Positions 16,954 to 26,417 of a DNA stretch of 58,318 nt are shown piece by piece. Source of the stretch: Tissierella sp. P1. GTDB lineage: Bacteria > Bacillota > Clostridia > Tissierellales > Tissierellaceae. The DNA is taken from the NCBI RefSeq assembly GCF_002266425.1, contig NZ_NPMN01000029.1, positions 1 to 58,318 of the forward strand, in the 5' to 3' direction. A program made the position numbers and the translations under genes. Each line of letters starts with the position of its first letter. Position 1 is the stretch's first letter. Below the pieces are notes generated by a model, which saw nothing but the letters and a program-made list of their open reading frames with translations, did not search any database and had not been told where the DNA came from.

Positions 16954-17877
16954 ATGAAGATAGCCATAATAGGCTCTGGAGCCATGGGAAGTTTGTATGG
17001 AGGAATTTTAGCAGAGGCTGGAAGTGAAGTATATTTTATTGATGTTTTCGAAGAACATGTAAATAAAATAAATGAAAATGGTTTATGTATAGTAGAAGAT
17101 GGTGTAGAAAGATATATTAAAAATGTAAAAGCTACAACAGATGCTAAGAAAGTTGGTAGGGTTGATCTTGCTATAGTATTTGTAAAGTCTACTATAACAG
17201 ATATTGCAGTAAAGCATAATAGTGCTGTATTTGATAAAAACACAATTGTATTGACATTACAAAACGGATTAGGGAATATAGAAAAAATTAATTCTGTTGT
17301 TGATATAAATCAGATAATTGCAGGTACTAGCTCAAATGGTGCTAGTATGATAGAGCCTGGCAAGATTAATCATGCAGGTAATGGAGGAACCACCATAGGA
17401 GAGATAGATGATATAATTACAAACAGGATAAAAGAACTAGGCAATCTATTAAATCTACCAAAATTAGGACCAGCAAAAATATCAGAAAATGTAATGGGAT
17501 TAATATGGGACAAGCTACTTATAAACGTTGGAATAAATCCATTAACAGCAATAACAGGATTGAAGAATGGACAATTATTAGAAAATGAAGAAAGTATATT
17601 ATTGTTAGAAAAATTAGTAAGTGAAGGCATTGAAGTGGCAAAAGCATTAGAAATTAAATTAGGATTTGAAAATTCGGAGCATTGTAAAGAGATATGTAGA
17701 GCAACATCTGGAAATACATCTTCAATGTTGGCAGATATAATTAATAGGAGAAAGACGGAGATTATGAATATCAACGGTGTTATTGTAAGAGAAGGGAAAA
17801 AGTTAGATATTCAAACACCTGTAAATGAAATGATGACTAATCTAATTTTATTGAAAGAAAAAAGTTATTTTAGCTAA
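16954..17877 (+). CDS. panE: Ketopantoate reductase family (PanE/ApbA)
   Basis: 307 aa NAD(P)-dependent oxidoreductase. N-terminal Rossmann motif GSGAMGSLYGG (about residues 7-17); catalytic Lys in IWDKLLINVGINPLTAI (about 177-193); C-terminal helical domain with SSMLADI and EIMNINGVIV, which matches the canonical ketopantoate reductase pattern. It reduces ketopantoate to pantoate, or could oxidise pantoate if the pathway runs backwards. The ATG at 16954 is preferred over 16945, which abuts the GGAGAG site. Seventeen to twenty-six bases after panB, same operon. Confidence 0.88.
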   Translation: MKIAIIGSGAMGSLYGGILAEAGSEVYFIDVFEEHVNKINENGLCIVEDGVERYIKNVKATTDAKKVGRVDLAIVFVKSTITDIAVKHNSAVFDKNTIVLTLQNGLGNIEKINSVVDINQIIAGTSSNGASMIEPGKINHAGNGGTTIGEIDDIITNRIKELGNLLNLPKLGPAKISENVMGLIWDKLLINVGINPLTAITGLKNGQLLENEESILLLEKLVSEGIEVAKALEIKLGFENSEHCKEICRATSGNTSSMLADIINRRKTEIMNINGVIVREGKKLDIQTPVNEMMTNLILLKEKSYFS

Positions 17878-17932
17878 TTACATCAAATCCAAATAATTAA
17901 TTTACTATTAAAATCATGGGAGGATTATAAAT

Positions 17933-19192
17933 ATGAACAGTTCTGTGATAGCGGACAATTCTATTGTATTAGAAAACTTAAAGACTGATGAAATGATAGA
18001 ATTCATTCAGAAGCTAGTTAGAATCAATAGTGTGTATGATCCTGAAGTAGAAAATGCAAATGAGGCAGAAGTTGCACAATTTATCTATGAATTTTTAGAA
18101 CAAGAGGGATTTGAAGTTCATTTAGACGAAGTAGTCCCTGGAAGACCAAATGTTATAGCTATATTTACTGGAAGTGAAGAAGGAAAAACCCTTCTATTTG
18201 AAGGTCATACAGATGTAGTATCTGCTGGAGATATAGAAAAATGGGATTATAATCCATTTGGAGCAGAAATAGTCAATGTAGATGGCAAGGATAGAATGTT
18301 TGGACGTGGAACAAATGATACCAAAGGAAATGTTGGTGCCATGATATATGCGACAAAGGCTATAAAAGATTCAGATGTGCCATTAAAAGGAAAAATAAAG
18401 CTTTGTATTCCAGTTGATGAAGAAGGTCTAATGATTGGGATAAAAGATTTTATTAGAAAGGGTTGGGCAGATGATGTAGATGCAGGCATTATTTGTGAGC
18501 CTGAAGAGAAAAATTTATGCCTTGTACAGAAAGGTGCTTTAAGACTTGGTATTACAATAAATGGAAAGATGTCCCATGGAGCTATGCCTTTAACGGGTAA
18601 TAATCCAGTTTGGGGAGTTGGTAAAGTAATAACAGAACTTAGAAAGCTTGAAAATGCAGAAAAGGATAGATTAGGTAAACATGAATACTTAGGTTGGCCA
18701 AGCATAACACCTACGACGATTCAAACACCTATAAAGGGAGTGGCTCAGATTAATGTAGTACCTACTGATGCATATATGACATTGGATATAAGGACTGTAC
18801 CTGGTCAAAATCATGATGCCTTAGTAAATCAGGTTCAAGGAATTTTGGATAGACTAATGGAGCAATATCCTTCTGGTGATGACAAGTTTTATGCAACACT
18901 TGAGATTATTGACAATAGACCAGTTGTTGAGTGTGACATTGACGAACCAATAGTTAAGGCACTTGCAAAAGCTTATACAGAAGTTATGGGCTCTGAACCT
19001 ATTTATAATGGGGTGCCTGGTGCAACTGATGGGACTTTTTTAACAGCATGGAGGAATATTCCTGTAGTAGTTACAGGGGCTGGAGATAGGGAAGTTCCCC
19101 ATCAAGTTAACGAATGGTGTGAAATTGATGATTTGATTGAAACGGCTAAAATGTATACATTAGCAGCTTTAAACTTTTTAAATGGAAATTAA
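17933..19192 (+). CDS. M20 family amidohydrolase/deacylase (ArgE/DapE/YgeY-like)
   Basis: 419 aa zinc hydrolase. First ligand region EGHTDVV (about residues 91-97), bridging Asp in GRGTNDTKG, catalytic Glu pair in PVDEEG, further Glu in CEPEE, and late His in VPHQVNEW; a dimerisation domain lies at about 195-310. The family cleaves amide bonds of N-acyl amino acids and dipeptide-like substrates. In this cluster, pantothenate (pantoyl-beta-alanine) is the attractive substrate, which would make it a pantothenase; not provable from sequence. GGGAGG lies 9 bases before the ATG. Confidence 0.85.
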   Translation: MNSSVIADNSIVLENLKTDEMIEFIQKLVRINSVYDPEVENANEAEVAQFIYEFLEQEGFEVHLDEVVPGRPNVIAIFTGSEEGKTLLFEGHTDVVSAGDIEKWDYNPFGAEIVNVDGKDRMFGRGTNDTKGNVGAMIYATKAIKDSDVPLKGKIKLCIPVDEEGLMIGIKDFIRKGWADDVDAGIICEPEEKNLCLVQKGALRLGITINGKMSHGAMPLTGNNPVWGVGKVITELRKLENAEKDRLGKHEYLGWPSITPTTIQTPIKGVAQINVVPTDAYMTLDIRTVPGQNHDALVNQVQGILDRLMEQYPSGDDKFYATLEIIDNRPVVECDIDEPIVKALAKAYTEVMGSEPIYNGVPGATDGTFLTAWRNIPVVVTGAGDREVPHQVNEWCEIDDLIETAKMYTLAALNFLNGN

Positions 19193-19214
19193 CTTTGATT
19201 AAGAGGTGAATTGG

Positions 19215-20553
19215 ATGAAAAAGCATACCTTATCTGCCATGACATTATTACCTTTAGGTGGTGCCCTATTTTCAATGCATTTTGGAGCTTCTAGTATGAT
19301 TTGGCCCATGACTTGGGGAAAAGAAAGTGGAACATCCATAATACCAGCTTTTTTGGGTGTATATGTAACAGCAGTTTTTATTCCATTTTTAGGATATTTT
19401 GCACTTGCTAAGGGAGAAGGAACATTCCTTGGACTATCTAGGAGAATATCACCTATATTTGCAAAAATATTTTGTAATATAACAATTTTGGTGTTGGGGC
19501 CATTATTTGTCATACCTAGGATGAGTGCTGCTGCTTGGGGTGCTTTTTTGCAAATCACCGGTTATGAACCTTTTAGTATGATACCTCTTTTGATATTTAC
19601 CTCAATATACTATGCATTAGTTTATTGGTTTATTTCGGGAAAAGATAATACCATGGATAAAATCAGTAAGATACTATTTCCTACATTGTTAATTACGGTT
19701 GCAGGAGTTATAACTAAAGGGCTATTTACTCCCTTGTCCATACAAGGACCTAAGATGTATAGTGAGCCTGCCTTTGTATATGGATTTTTACAAGGCTATG
19801 CGACTATGGAGTTGCCTTGTGCTCTATTGTTCGGAGGCCTTATAATTAATAGTTTAAAATCAAAAAATATAGGGAAAGACAGTATAAGTAGATATTTGAT
19901 AATCGTAGGATTAATAGGCACGAGTATACTTGCTTTATCTCATTTTTTCCATATGGTTATTGGCTCAACCACTTATGGATTCTTTGATGATTTAAAATTT
20001 TCTGCTTTATATGCGGCTGCAGTAGTCCAATTATGGGGGACTGCTGGAGGTATAGTGTTTAATATAGGGCTTTTATTTGCTGCATTAACTTGTGCTGTTG
20101 GAATAACAGCGTCTACATCTGAGTTTTATGAAGAAGTAAGTGATAAACAAATTAAATATAAAAATGCAGCTATTATAATTTCAATACTTAGTGGAATCGT
20201 GAGTATACTAGGTTTGGAAAACATAGTAATATTGACCGAGCCAATGTTAACTGTAATCTATCCTCCAGCAATAATGCTAACTCTATGTTATGCTTTGATT
20301 CCAAATATAATCTACAATGAAAGATTAATGTCTGGTATGAGAGTTGGCAGTGTCAGTATCATTGGTGTTTGGCATTATTGATGGACTAATTGGATATATG
20401 AATATGTTTAATTTAAATATAAGTGCTTTTGAGAAAGTTTATCGATTGTTACCTCTATCCAATTATGAGTTAGGTTGGATCTTATTTTCCATATTAGGAT
20501 ATTTTGTTGGGTACTTTTTCATCAAGAAAACATCAGCTATTAAAATGTTTTGA
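19215..20553 (+). pseudogene. BrnQ-family (branched-chain amino acid carrier) transporter, frameshifted
   Basis: Resembles LIVCS-family BrnQ carriers: FGASSMIWPMTWGKESG near the start, LSRRISPIFAKIF, then GPLFVIPRMSAAAWG. About twelve membrane segments over roughly 445 aa if joined. The first frame runs 19215 to a stop at 20379-20381; the last membrane segments (AVSVSLVFGIIDGLIGY...) are in the +1 frame up to 20553. The break is at about 20343 (one extra or two missing bases). ATG 19215 follows AGAGGTG. Valine or a related keto-acid-linked amino acid could be its cargo, linking it to 2-oxoisovalerate metabolism. Confidence 0.75.
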
Positions 20554-20620
20554 AATGACGATATACAAGTTTAAAGACTTAGTATTGTTATATAAATTTA
20601 AAAAGGGATGGTGAATAATT

Positions 20621-20962
20621 GTGAAAGAAGTAGAACAAAAAAAGAGAATCGACAACAGTGAAGGGGATTTCATGGAAGACCCCAGGTATAAACAATGTAA
20701 TAAAGAAGCAATGTATGGTGTAATATTAGGAATTGTGAACTTGATTTGGTGGTATGTATTCGGATATGGAATGGGCAGTAAACCAGTGGAAGAGTACACA
20801 TATATTCTAGGCTTCCCAGCATGGTTTTTTATGAGTTGTATAGTAGGTGCAGTAATATTTACGGCTTTAACTTTCATAATGGTAGATAAAGGATTTAAGG
20901 ACATGCCACTTGATAAATTCACACAGGAAGAAGCAGAAGAATATATAAGATTAGTTAAATAA
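20621..20962 (+). CDS. yhdT: YhdT family (DUF997) membrane protein
   Basis: 113 aa with two membrane segments (about residues 32-50 and 65-88) and a charged C-terminal tail. In E. coli yhdT lies directly upstream of panF, and the same order is kept here, with panF starting 15 bases downstream, so it is probably an accessory subunit of the symporter. A GTG start is used, preceded by GGGATGG; a start at the internal ATG at codon 18 is possible. Confidence 0.82.
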   Translation: MKEVEQKKRIDNSEGDFMEDPRYKQCNKEAMYGVILGIVNLIWWYVFGYGMGSKPVEEYTYILGFPAWFFMSCIVGAVIFTALTFIMVDKGFKDMPLDKFTQEEAEEYIRLVK

Positions 20963-20977
20963 GGGGGAGGCTAGAAT

Positions 20978-22474
20978 ATGAGCAATCTAAATCTTCAGGT
21001 TTTAGTTCCAATAGTATTATACTTTATAGCTATGTATTTCATTGGAATCTACGCTGCAAAGCTTCTTAGCAAGGTAAAGAAATCAAAAAATGGTGATGGT
21101 ACAGAATACATGGATGAGTTCATGACTGGTGGAAGGGATACTGGCGGATTTGTATTAGCTATGACACTTGTGGCTACTTATTTAAGTGCAGGTAGTTTTA
21201 TTGGTGGGCCAGGTACTGCATATACTCATGGTCTTGCATGGGTATTTCTAGCAATGGCACAGATGCCAACAGGTTATTATACTCTTGCAGTATTGGGTAA
21301 AAAGTTTGCAATAGTTTCTAGAAAAATAAATGCTAATTCAATAACTGACTTTCTTAGAGTTAGGTATGAGAGTAAAGCAGTTGTTATAATATCATCCTTA
21401 TCCATTATTTTTTTCCTAATAGCTGCAATGGCAGCCCAATGGATAGGTGCTGCAAGATTACTTCAAGGATCTACAGGAATAGATTATACTATAGCATTAG
21501 CTTTCTTCGGAATCACAGTAGTAGTTCATACAGCAATAGGAGGATATAGAGGTGTAGTATTAAACGATACTATGCAGGGAATAGTTATGACAATTTCAAC
21601 TTTAGCTTTATTTACCGTAGTTCTAGTTAAAGGTGGGGGTATTGCAAATATTGTACAAAATATGAAGGCCATAGATCCGGGGATGATAACTCCTTTTGGG
21701 GTACAAGATGGATTTATGACAAAGCCTTGGGTTACATCGTATTGGGTCTTAGTAGGATTTGCCGTAGTTGGATTTCCAAGTGTTTCCCAGAGGGCTATGA
21801 GTTATAAAGATTCTAAGAGCTTAAATTCAGGGATCAAAGTTGGTACACTGGTTTCCATATTAATATTAACAGGAATGCATTTAGTAGGTGCATTTGGTAG
21901 TACTCTAGTATCTGGAATAAGCTCAGGAGACCTAGTAGTACCTACATTGGCAGTTACACTATTTCCAAGTGTAATAGCTGGTATAATATTATCAGGGCCT
22001 TTAGCAGCTGTTATGTCCACAGTAGATTCTCAATTATTAGTTGTTGTAGGGGCGATAGTGAATGACCTAATTATAAACTATATTAAACCTAAATTTGCTA
22101 AAGATTCACATAAGGTGTCAAGATGGACTATTGGATGGGCAGTAATAGTTGGCATAATAATATTTTTAGTTTCTATGGAGCCGCCAGAATTAATGGTTTG
22201 GTTAAACTTATTTGCTACGGCTGGACAGCTTTCAACATTCTTATGGCCAACTATCTTGGGGCTATATTGGAAGAAAGCTAACAAGGAAGGTGCAATCGCT
22301 AGTATGATAGTGGGTATTGGTTCATATATAATACATAACTACTATTTACCAAGACCATTTGGACTTCATGCAATAGTGCCTTCATTATTATATTCATTGC
22401 TTGCATTTATAATAGTATCAAAAATTACAAAACCACCTTCAAAGCAAACAATTCAAACATTTTGGGGTATATAG
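20978..22474 (+). CDS. panF: Sodium:pantothenate symporter family (SSF), PanF-like
   Basis: 498 aa sodium:solute symporter with about thirteen membrane segments. Features include the DEFMTGGRDTGGFVLAMTLVA segment (shown in part) typical of the SSF first helices, TYLSAGSF, and GGYRGVVLNDTMQG in the middle. Pairing with YhdT strongly favours pantothenate over proline or other SSF substrates. AAGGGGGAGG precedes the ATG. Last gene of the operon, ending in a strong terminator. Confidence 0.87.
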   Translation: MSNLNLQVLVPIVLYFIAMYFIGIYAAKLLSKVKKSKNGDGTEYMDEFMTGGRDTGGFVLAMTLVATYLSAGSFIGGPGTAYTHGLAWVFLAMAQMPTGYYTLAVLGKKFAIVSRKINANSITDFLRVRYESKAVVIISSLSIIFFLIAAMAAQWIGAARLLQGSTGIDYTIALAFFGITVVVHTAIGGYRGVVLNDTMQGIVMTISTLALFTVVLVKGGGIANIVQNMKAIDPGMITPFGVQDGFMTKPWVTSYWVLVGFAVVGFPSVSQRAMSYKDSKSLNSGIKVGTLVSILILTGMHLVGAFGSTLVSGISSGDLVVPTLAVTLFPSVIAGIILSGPLAAVMSTVDSQLLVVVGAIVNDLIINYIKPKFAKDSHKVSRWTIGWAVIVGIIIFLVSMEPPELMVWLNLFATAGQLSTFLWPTILGLYWKKANKEGAIASMIVGIGSYIIHNYYLPRPFGLHAIVPSLLYSLLAFIIVSKITKPPSKQTIQTFWGI

Positions 22475-22510
22475 AATGATATCTAAAGGTTTATCAATTT
22501 AAAAGAAATT

Positions 22511-22540
22511 ATAGTAGAGATTAGAAATAATCTCTACTAT
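22511..22540. terminator. Bidirectional terminator between panF and iclR
   Basis: A perfect 13-bp stem (22511-22523 with 22528-22540) with a GAAA loop lies between the two convergent genes. Confidence 0.8.
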
Positions 22541-22628
22541 TAATATTTCATCGTTAATTATAGATTATATTATAATAGCTTAATCTAATTCATCAACTAA
22601 TAAAATGATTATATCTACTACTTTCTAA

Positions 22629-23384
22629 TTAATATAAATCATTTTGTATTTTAATAGCATAACCCTTTAGTAGAGATGAATAATAAGGAATATCGTCTTT
22701 ATTAAATCTAATTGCAGGTTTGGAAATACTTATACTAGCAATAGCATTTCCTATGGAATTTACGATAGGGACGCCTATACAGATAAGACCTTCAACATAT
22801 TCCTCATTGTCGATTGCATATCCAAGTTTTCTAACCTGTGCTAAATTCTCATATAATTCCTCATCAGAAGAAATAGTTTTTTCTGTATACTTAATATAAT
22901 TTTTTTCAAAAGAAATTACTTCATTATTAAATGCAGCAATAGCTTTACCTAAAGCACTGCAATAAAGTGGAACCTTAATACCTAATTCTAATTCTACTCT
23001 CAAGGGTGACTTAGAAACCATCTTATCTAGATAAACAACAGCGTTGTCATCGAGTATACCTAAGTTAATAGTTTCATTTACTTCATTATATAGTTTGATT
23101 ATGTGAGGCTTCGCTACATCTTTTATTGCCATATTATTTACTACACTACTACCCAATTCATATAACTTTATTGAAGGGAAGTATTCTGATGTTGACATAT
23201 CTTGGTCAATATATTTTAAATATTTCAATGTATTTACTATACGTTGAGTAGTACTTTTACTATAACCTGTTAAGTCACTTAGCATACTTATACTAAGTTT
23301 TTTATGTTCAGTTAGTACTTCTAATAAATGAAAAATTTTTATAGCAGATTTAATAATATTTTTATCATCTAAATTATTATCCAA
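22629..23384 (-). CDS. IclR family transcriptional regulator
   Basis: 251 aa. N-terminal winged helix-turn-helix (about residues 12-70; SMLSDLTGYSKSTTQRIVNT) and C-terminal IclR effector domain (about 75-250; YCSALGKAIAAF is the characteristic motif). The start is TTG with GGAGG 7 bases upstream. It is convergent with the panB-panF operon and is its probable regulator, since IclR proteins usually control catabolism of the compound handled by neighbouring genes. Confidence 0.92.
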   Translation of the reverse strand: MDNNLDDKNIIKSAIKIFHLLEVLTEHKKLSISMLSDLTGYSKSTTQRIVNTLKYLKYIDQDMSTSEYFPSIKLYELGSSVVNNMAIKDVAKPHIIKLYNEVNETINLGILDDNAVVYLDKMVSKSPLRVELELGIKVPLYCSALGKAIAAFNNEVISFEKNYIKYTEKTISSDEELYENLAQVRKLGYAIDNEEYVEGLICIGVPIVNSIGNAIASISISKPAIRFNKDDIPYYSSLLKGYAIKIQNDLY

Positions 23385-23779
23385 GACTTTACCTCCATTT
23401 TGAAATAATAGTTATTCTATCAAATAAGTTTGTAAATGGCAAGTTAATAAGTATTTAAGGTCATGGATTCTTCTTAACTAGTCAATCATATATTGCTATT
23501 ACATATGTTATTATAACCAATAGAGGATTATCATAAGTAAATTCTAAAGGAGCTTTAGAAAAACTACCTAAGTTCCTTGAGAATTATTATTTTAAATTAT
23601 TTAAAAAACATATCATATAAAATAAAAAGATAATATCTATGCACTCATAGATATTATCTTTTATTATATTTATTACATAATTGTAAGAAAACTATTAAAA
23701 AATGTAATTTAAATAAATTGATAAAATATGGTTTAGATCTTAAAATTATTATATGAATAAACAAAGGAAGGAGATTTTT
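23385..23779. other. Intergenic region with orphan terminator-like hairpin
   Basis: No credible gene. A perfect 15-bp stem-loop (23627-23641 with 23646-23660, loop CACT, A and T runs either side) lies between two divergent genes, where no flanking gene needs a terminator. 23534-23590 resembles 15681-15730. A small untranslated transcript ending at the hairpin is possible but unproven. Confidence 0.45.
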
Positions 23780-24484
23780 ATGAATGCATTTATATTAAAG
23801 ATTATAATGGCAATTCTTATGGTTTTTGATCATGTAGCAAGTGTCATAGGAAATGCTCCTATTTGGTTTACATGGTTAGGGAAGTTAGTGGCTCCAATAT
23901 TCTTCTATTTAGTAGTAGAGGGATTTTTTCATACAAGTAATAGAAAAAGATATGCTTTAAGATTATATCTTTGGTCAATAACAATGTTTGCTGGATCAGC
24001 ATTATTATCTATATTGGTTCCCAGCGCACCATATATAAAGAACAATATATTTTTATCTCTTGCCCATGGGGTTACTATGTTAATAGGTATAGACTATATT
24101 AAAACTTCAAAGGATTATAAAAAAGGTCTACCTCTAGCTATAATATTTGGAATTTTAGGTTTGATTACGGAGGCTTCAATACTTGGTGTCTTAATGTTTT
24201 TAATATTTTATTTCTGCAGAGATAAGAAAACATTATTATCAACAGTGTATGTATTAGTATTTACACTTTTGATAGTTCCAATATCACTTAATACTGGTGA
24301 AGGAACAGTATATGAGAAACTATTATTATATGATCCACAGATACTTATGATATTTGCTGTACCATTTATTCTTTTATATAATGGAGAAAGAGGACCTAAT
24401 AATAAGTTTACTAAATACTTCTTTTATGTATTTTATCCATTACATCTATGGATATTAGCTATAATAAAAGCTTTCATGATATAA
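23780..24484 (+). CDS. TraX family membrane protein
   Basis: 234 aa with about seven hydrophobic segments. LKIIMAILMVFDHVAS near the N-terminus and the following GKLVAPIFFYLVVEGFFHT match TraX, named for F-pilin acetylation and related to acyltransferase-3 membrane enzymes. No conjugation genes are nearby, so here it is more likely a surface-acylation enzyme of unknown target. ATG 23780 follows AAGGAAGGAG. Monocistronic with its own terminator. Confidence 0.85.
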   Translation: MNAFILKIIMAILMVFDHVASVIGNAPIWFTWLGKLVAPIFFYLVVEGFFHTSNRKRYALRLYLWSITMFAGSALLSILVPSAPYIKNNIFLSLAHGVTMLIGIDYIKTSKDYKKGLPLAIIFGILGLITEASILGVLMFLIFYFCRDKKTLLSTVYVLVFTLLIVPISLNTGEGTVYEKLLLYDPQILMIFAVPFILLYNGERGPNNKFTKYFFYVFYPLHLWILAIIKAFMI

Positions 24485-24504
24485 GATTTATTTTCATAGA
24501 TATA

Positions 24505-24538
24505 ATAGGCTGACAGTTTTACTTTCAGCCTATAAAAA
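24505..24538 (+). terminator. Terminator after the TraX-like gene
   Basis: TAGGCTGA (24506-24513) pairs with TCAGCCTA (24525-24532), followed by an A/T tract. Confidence 0.6.
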
Positions 24539-24636
24539 TGTAATGATTAAAATATAAGACTTATAATTTATCTTGTTATTATGTAAAAAGGGTATAATAC
24601 AATTGGATTTATTAACTGTAGAGGATGGTGATCTTA

Positions 24637-25335
24637 ATGAGTTATAGGATAATGATAGTAGAAGATGATATAAATATTGCCGAGCTTTTGGGTTCACATA
24701 TTTTTAAATATGGATATACACCTTATGTAGCTAAAAATTTTGATGATATATTAAGTGAATTTAATGAGTTAGAACCTCATTTAGTATTGTTAGATATAAA
24801 TTTGCCTAAATTTGATGGATATTATTGGTGTAGAAAGATCAGGCAGGTTTCTAATTGTCCAATTGTATTTATTTCTGCTAGGAGTGGAGAAATAGAGCAG
24901 ATTATGGGAATCGAAAGTGGCGGTGATGACTATATCACTAAGCCTTTTTATTATGATGTTGTAGTAGCTAAAATAAAAAGCCAACTAAGAAGAGCCTATG
25001 GCAGCTATGCAACAAATTCTTCTGAAAGAATATTAGAATTAGAAGGAGTAAGCTTATATCCTGAAAGACCAGAGATTGGATATAAAGATAAAAATATATT
25101 ATTAACTAAGAAAGAGGCAGTTCTTGCAGAAATACTTATGAGAAACTATCCAAAAACAGTATCAAGACAATTGTTATTAGAGAAATTATGGGATGACGAA
25201 TCCTTTGTAGAGGAGAATACTCTGAATGTAAATGTAGCAAGGCTAAGAAAACGATTTGAAGAGTTGGGCATAGATAATGCTATAGAAACTATAAGGGGAG
25301 TTGGTTATAAAATAGTAGTTACTTGGAGGAACTAG
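24637..25335 (+). CDS. Response regulator, OmpR/BceR type
   Basis: 232 aa. Receiver domain at about residues 1-118 with acidic pair ED at 10-11, phospho-acceptor Asp 53 (LLDINLPKFDG) and Lys in DYITKPF; C-terminal OmpR-type winged helix (about 130-232, ending IETIRGVGYKI). It is followed one base later by a sensor kinase and then a Bce-type ABC exporter, the classic antimicrobial-peptide sensing arrangement. ATG 24637 is chosen; the ATG at 24625 abuts the GAGG. Confidence 0.92.
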   Translation: MSYRIMIVEDDINIAELLGSHIFKYGYTPYVAKNFDDILSEFNELEPHLVLLDINLPKFDGYYWCRKIRQVSNCPIVFISARSGEIEQIMGIESGGDDYITKPFYYDVVVAKIKSQLRRAYGSYATNSSERILELEGVSLYPERPEIGYKDKNILLTKKEAVLAEILMRNYPKTVSRQLLLEKLWDDESFVEENTLNVNVARLRKRFEELGIDNAIETIRGVGYKIVVTWRN

Positions 25336-25336
25336 T

Positions 25337-26318
25337 ATGAAGTTATTTTTAAAGGAACATATTTCATATATTTTAATATATATCTTTAATTTTTCTATAT
25401 TATTTATTTTTTATAATTGGATAGGAGGGTTTGACAGCTTTTCAAATAGGATATATTTTATTTTCTTATGTTTGTTTATACTTTTTTTCTTTTTTAATAT
25501 ATAAGTATTCTTCAAATAGAGAACTATATAAAAGATTATCGTCAAAATCTAAAAATATGGAAGAGATTTTAGTTTCCTTAGGAATATCTCCATTATCAAT
25601 AGAAATAAATAATTTATTAAGAGAGCAATATAGATTATATCAAAAAGATATTGAAAAATATAAAGACAAACAAAAAGAAAATTTAACCTTTATAAATCAA
25701 TGGGCACATCAAATGAAAACACCTCTTTCTGTAATAAATTTAATAGTACAGGAAAATGAAAATGAGCTCTATATGGATAATATAAAGAATGAATTAGAAA
25801 AGTTAAATAGAGGATTAGATATGGCTTTGTATATGGCACGGCTTGATGCTTTTACTCATGATTTTCATGCTGATAAGATAATGATAGAGCCCTTGATAAA
25901 ACAAGTTATCAATGATATGAAGAGATATTTTATTATAAATAATGTTTTTCCAGAGATAGATATTCAAGAGAATTTAACTGTTTTTTCAGATTCCAAGTGG
26001 TTTATGTTCATTCTTGAGCAACTAATTACAAATGGTGTTAAATATTCCTATATGAAAAGTAACAAAATATATATAAAAGCCTATAAGGAATTGGATGAAG
26101 TAAAATTAGAAATAATTGATAGAGGGGTAGGGATTCCTAAAAAAGATATAAAAAGAGTTTTTCAGCCTTTTTATACTGGAGAGAATGGAAGAAGATTTGG
26201 AGAGTCTACTGGGATGGGGTTATATATCGTTGAAGAAGTATGTAAAAAATTATCTCATGATATAGAGATTGAATCGAAAGAAAACTTAGGAACTACTGTG
26301 AGGATAATATTTAACTAA
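25337..26318 (+). pseudogene. Bce-type sensor histidine kinase, frame broken in its second membrane helix
   Basis: Intramembrane-sensing kinase of the BceS type: two N-terminal membrane helices, almost no extracellular loop, then HisKA (HQMKTPLSVINL, phospho-His) and HATPase (EQLITNGVKYS, IDRGVGIP, GMGLYIVEEV). The ATG at 25337 lies at the proper distance after ACTTGGAGGA, but its frame stops at 25502-25504; the kinase continues in the +1 frame, open from 25431. The switch falls within the T runs at about 25482-25495, consistent with one extra T. This could be an indel error or homopolymer slippage. Confidence 0.8.
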
Positions 26319-26374
26319 GATTACAAAGATGTAATCTAGATGAAATAAAAGTCGATAGTAGATATTTTCAAGGG

Positions 26375-26397
26375 ATAATATAATAAGGCTATATTAT
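26375..26397 (+). promoter_or_regulatory. Inverted repeat upstream of the Bce-type exporter
   Basis: ATAATATA and TATATTAT are separated by 7 bases, 20 bases before the exporter's ATPase gene. BceR-type regulators act on a promoter directly ahead of bceA, so this 99-base gap is where such a site is expected. AT-rich palindromes also arise by chance. Confidence 0.35.
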
Positions 26398-26417
26398 ATA
26401 AGAGAGGAATGGCATAT

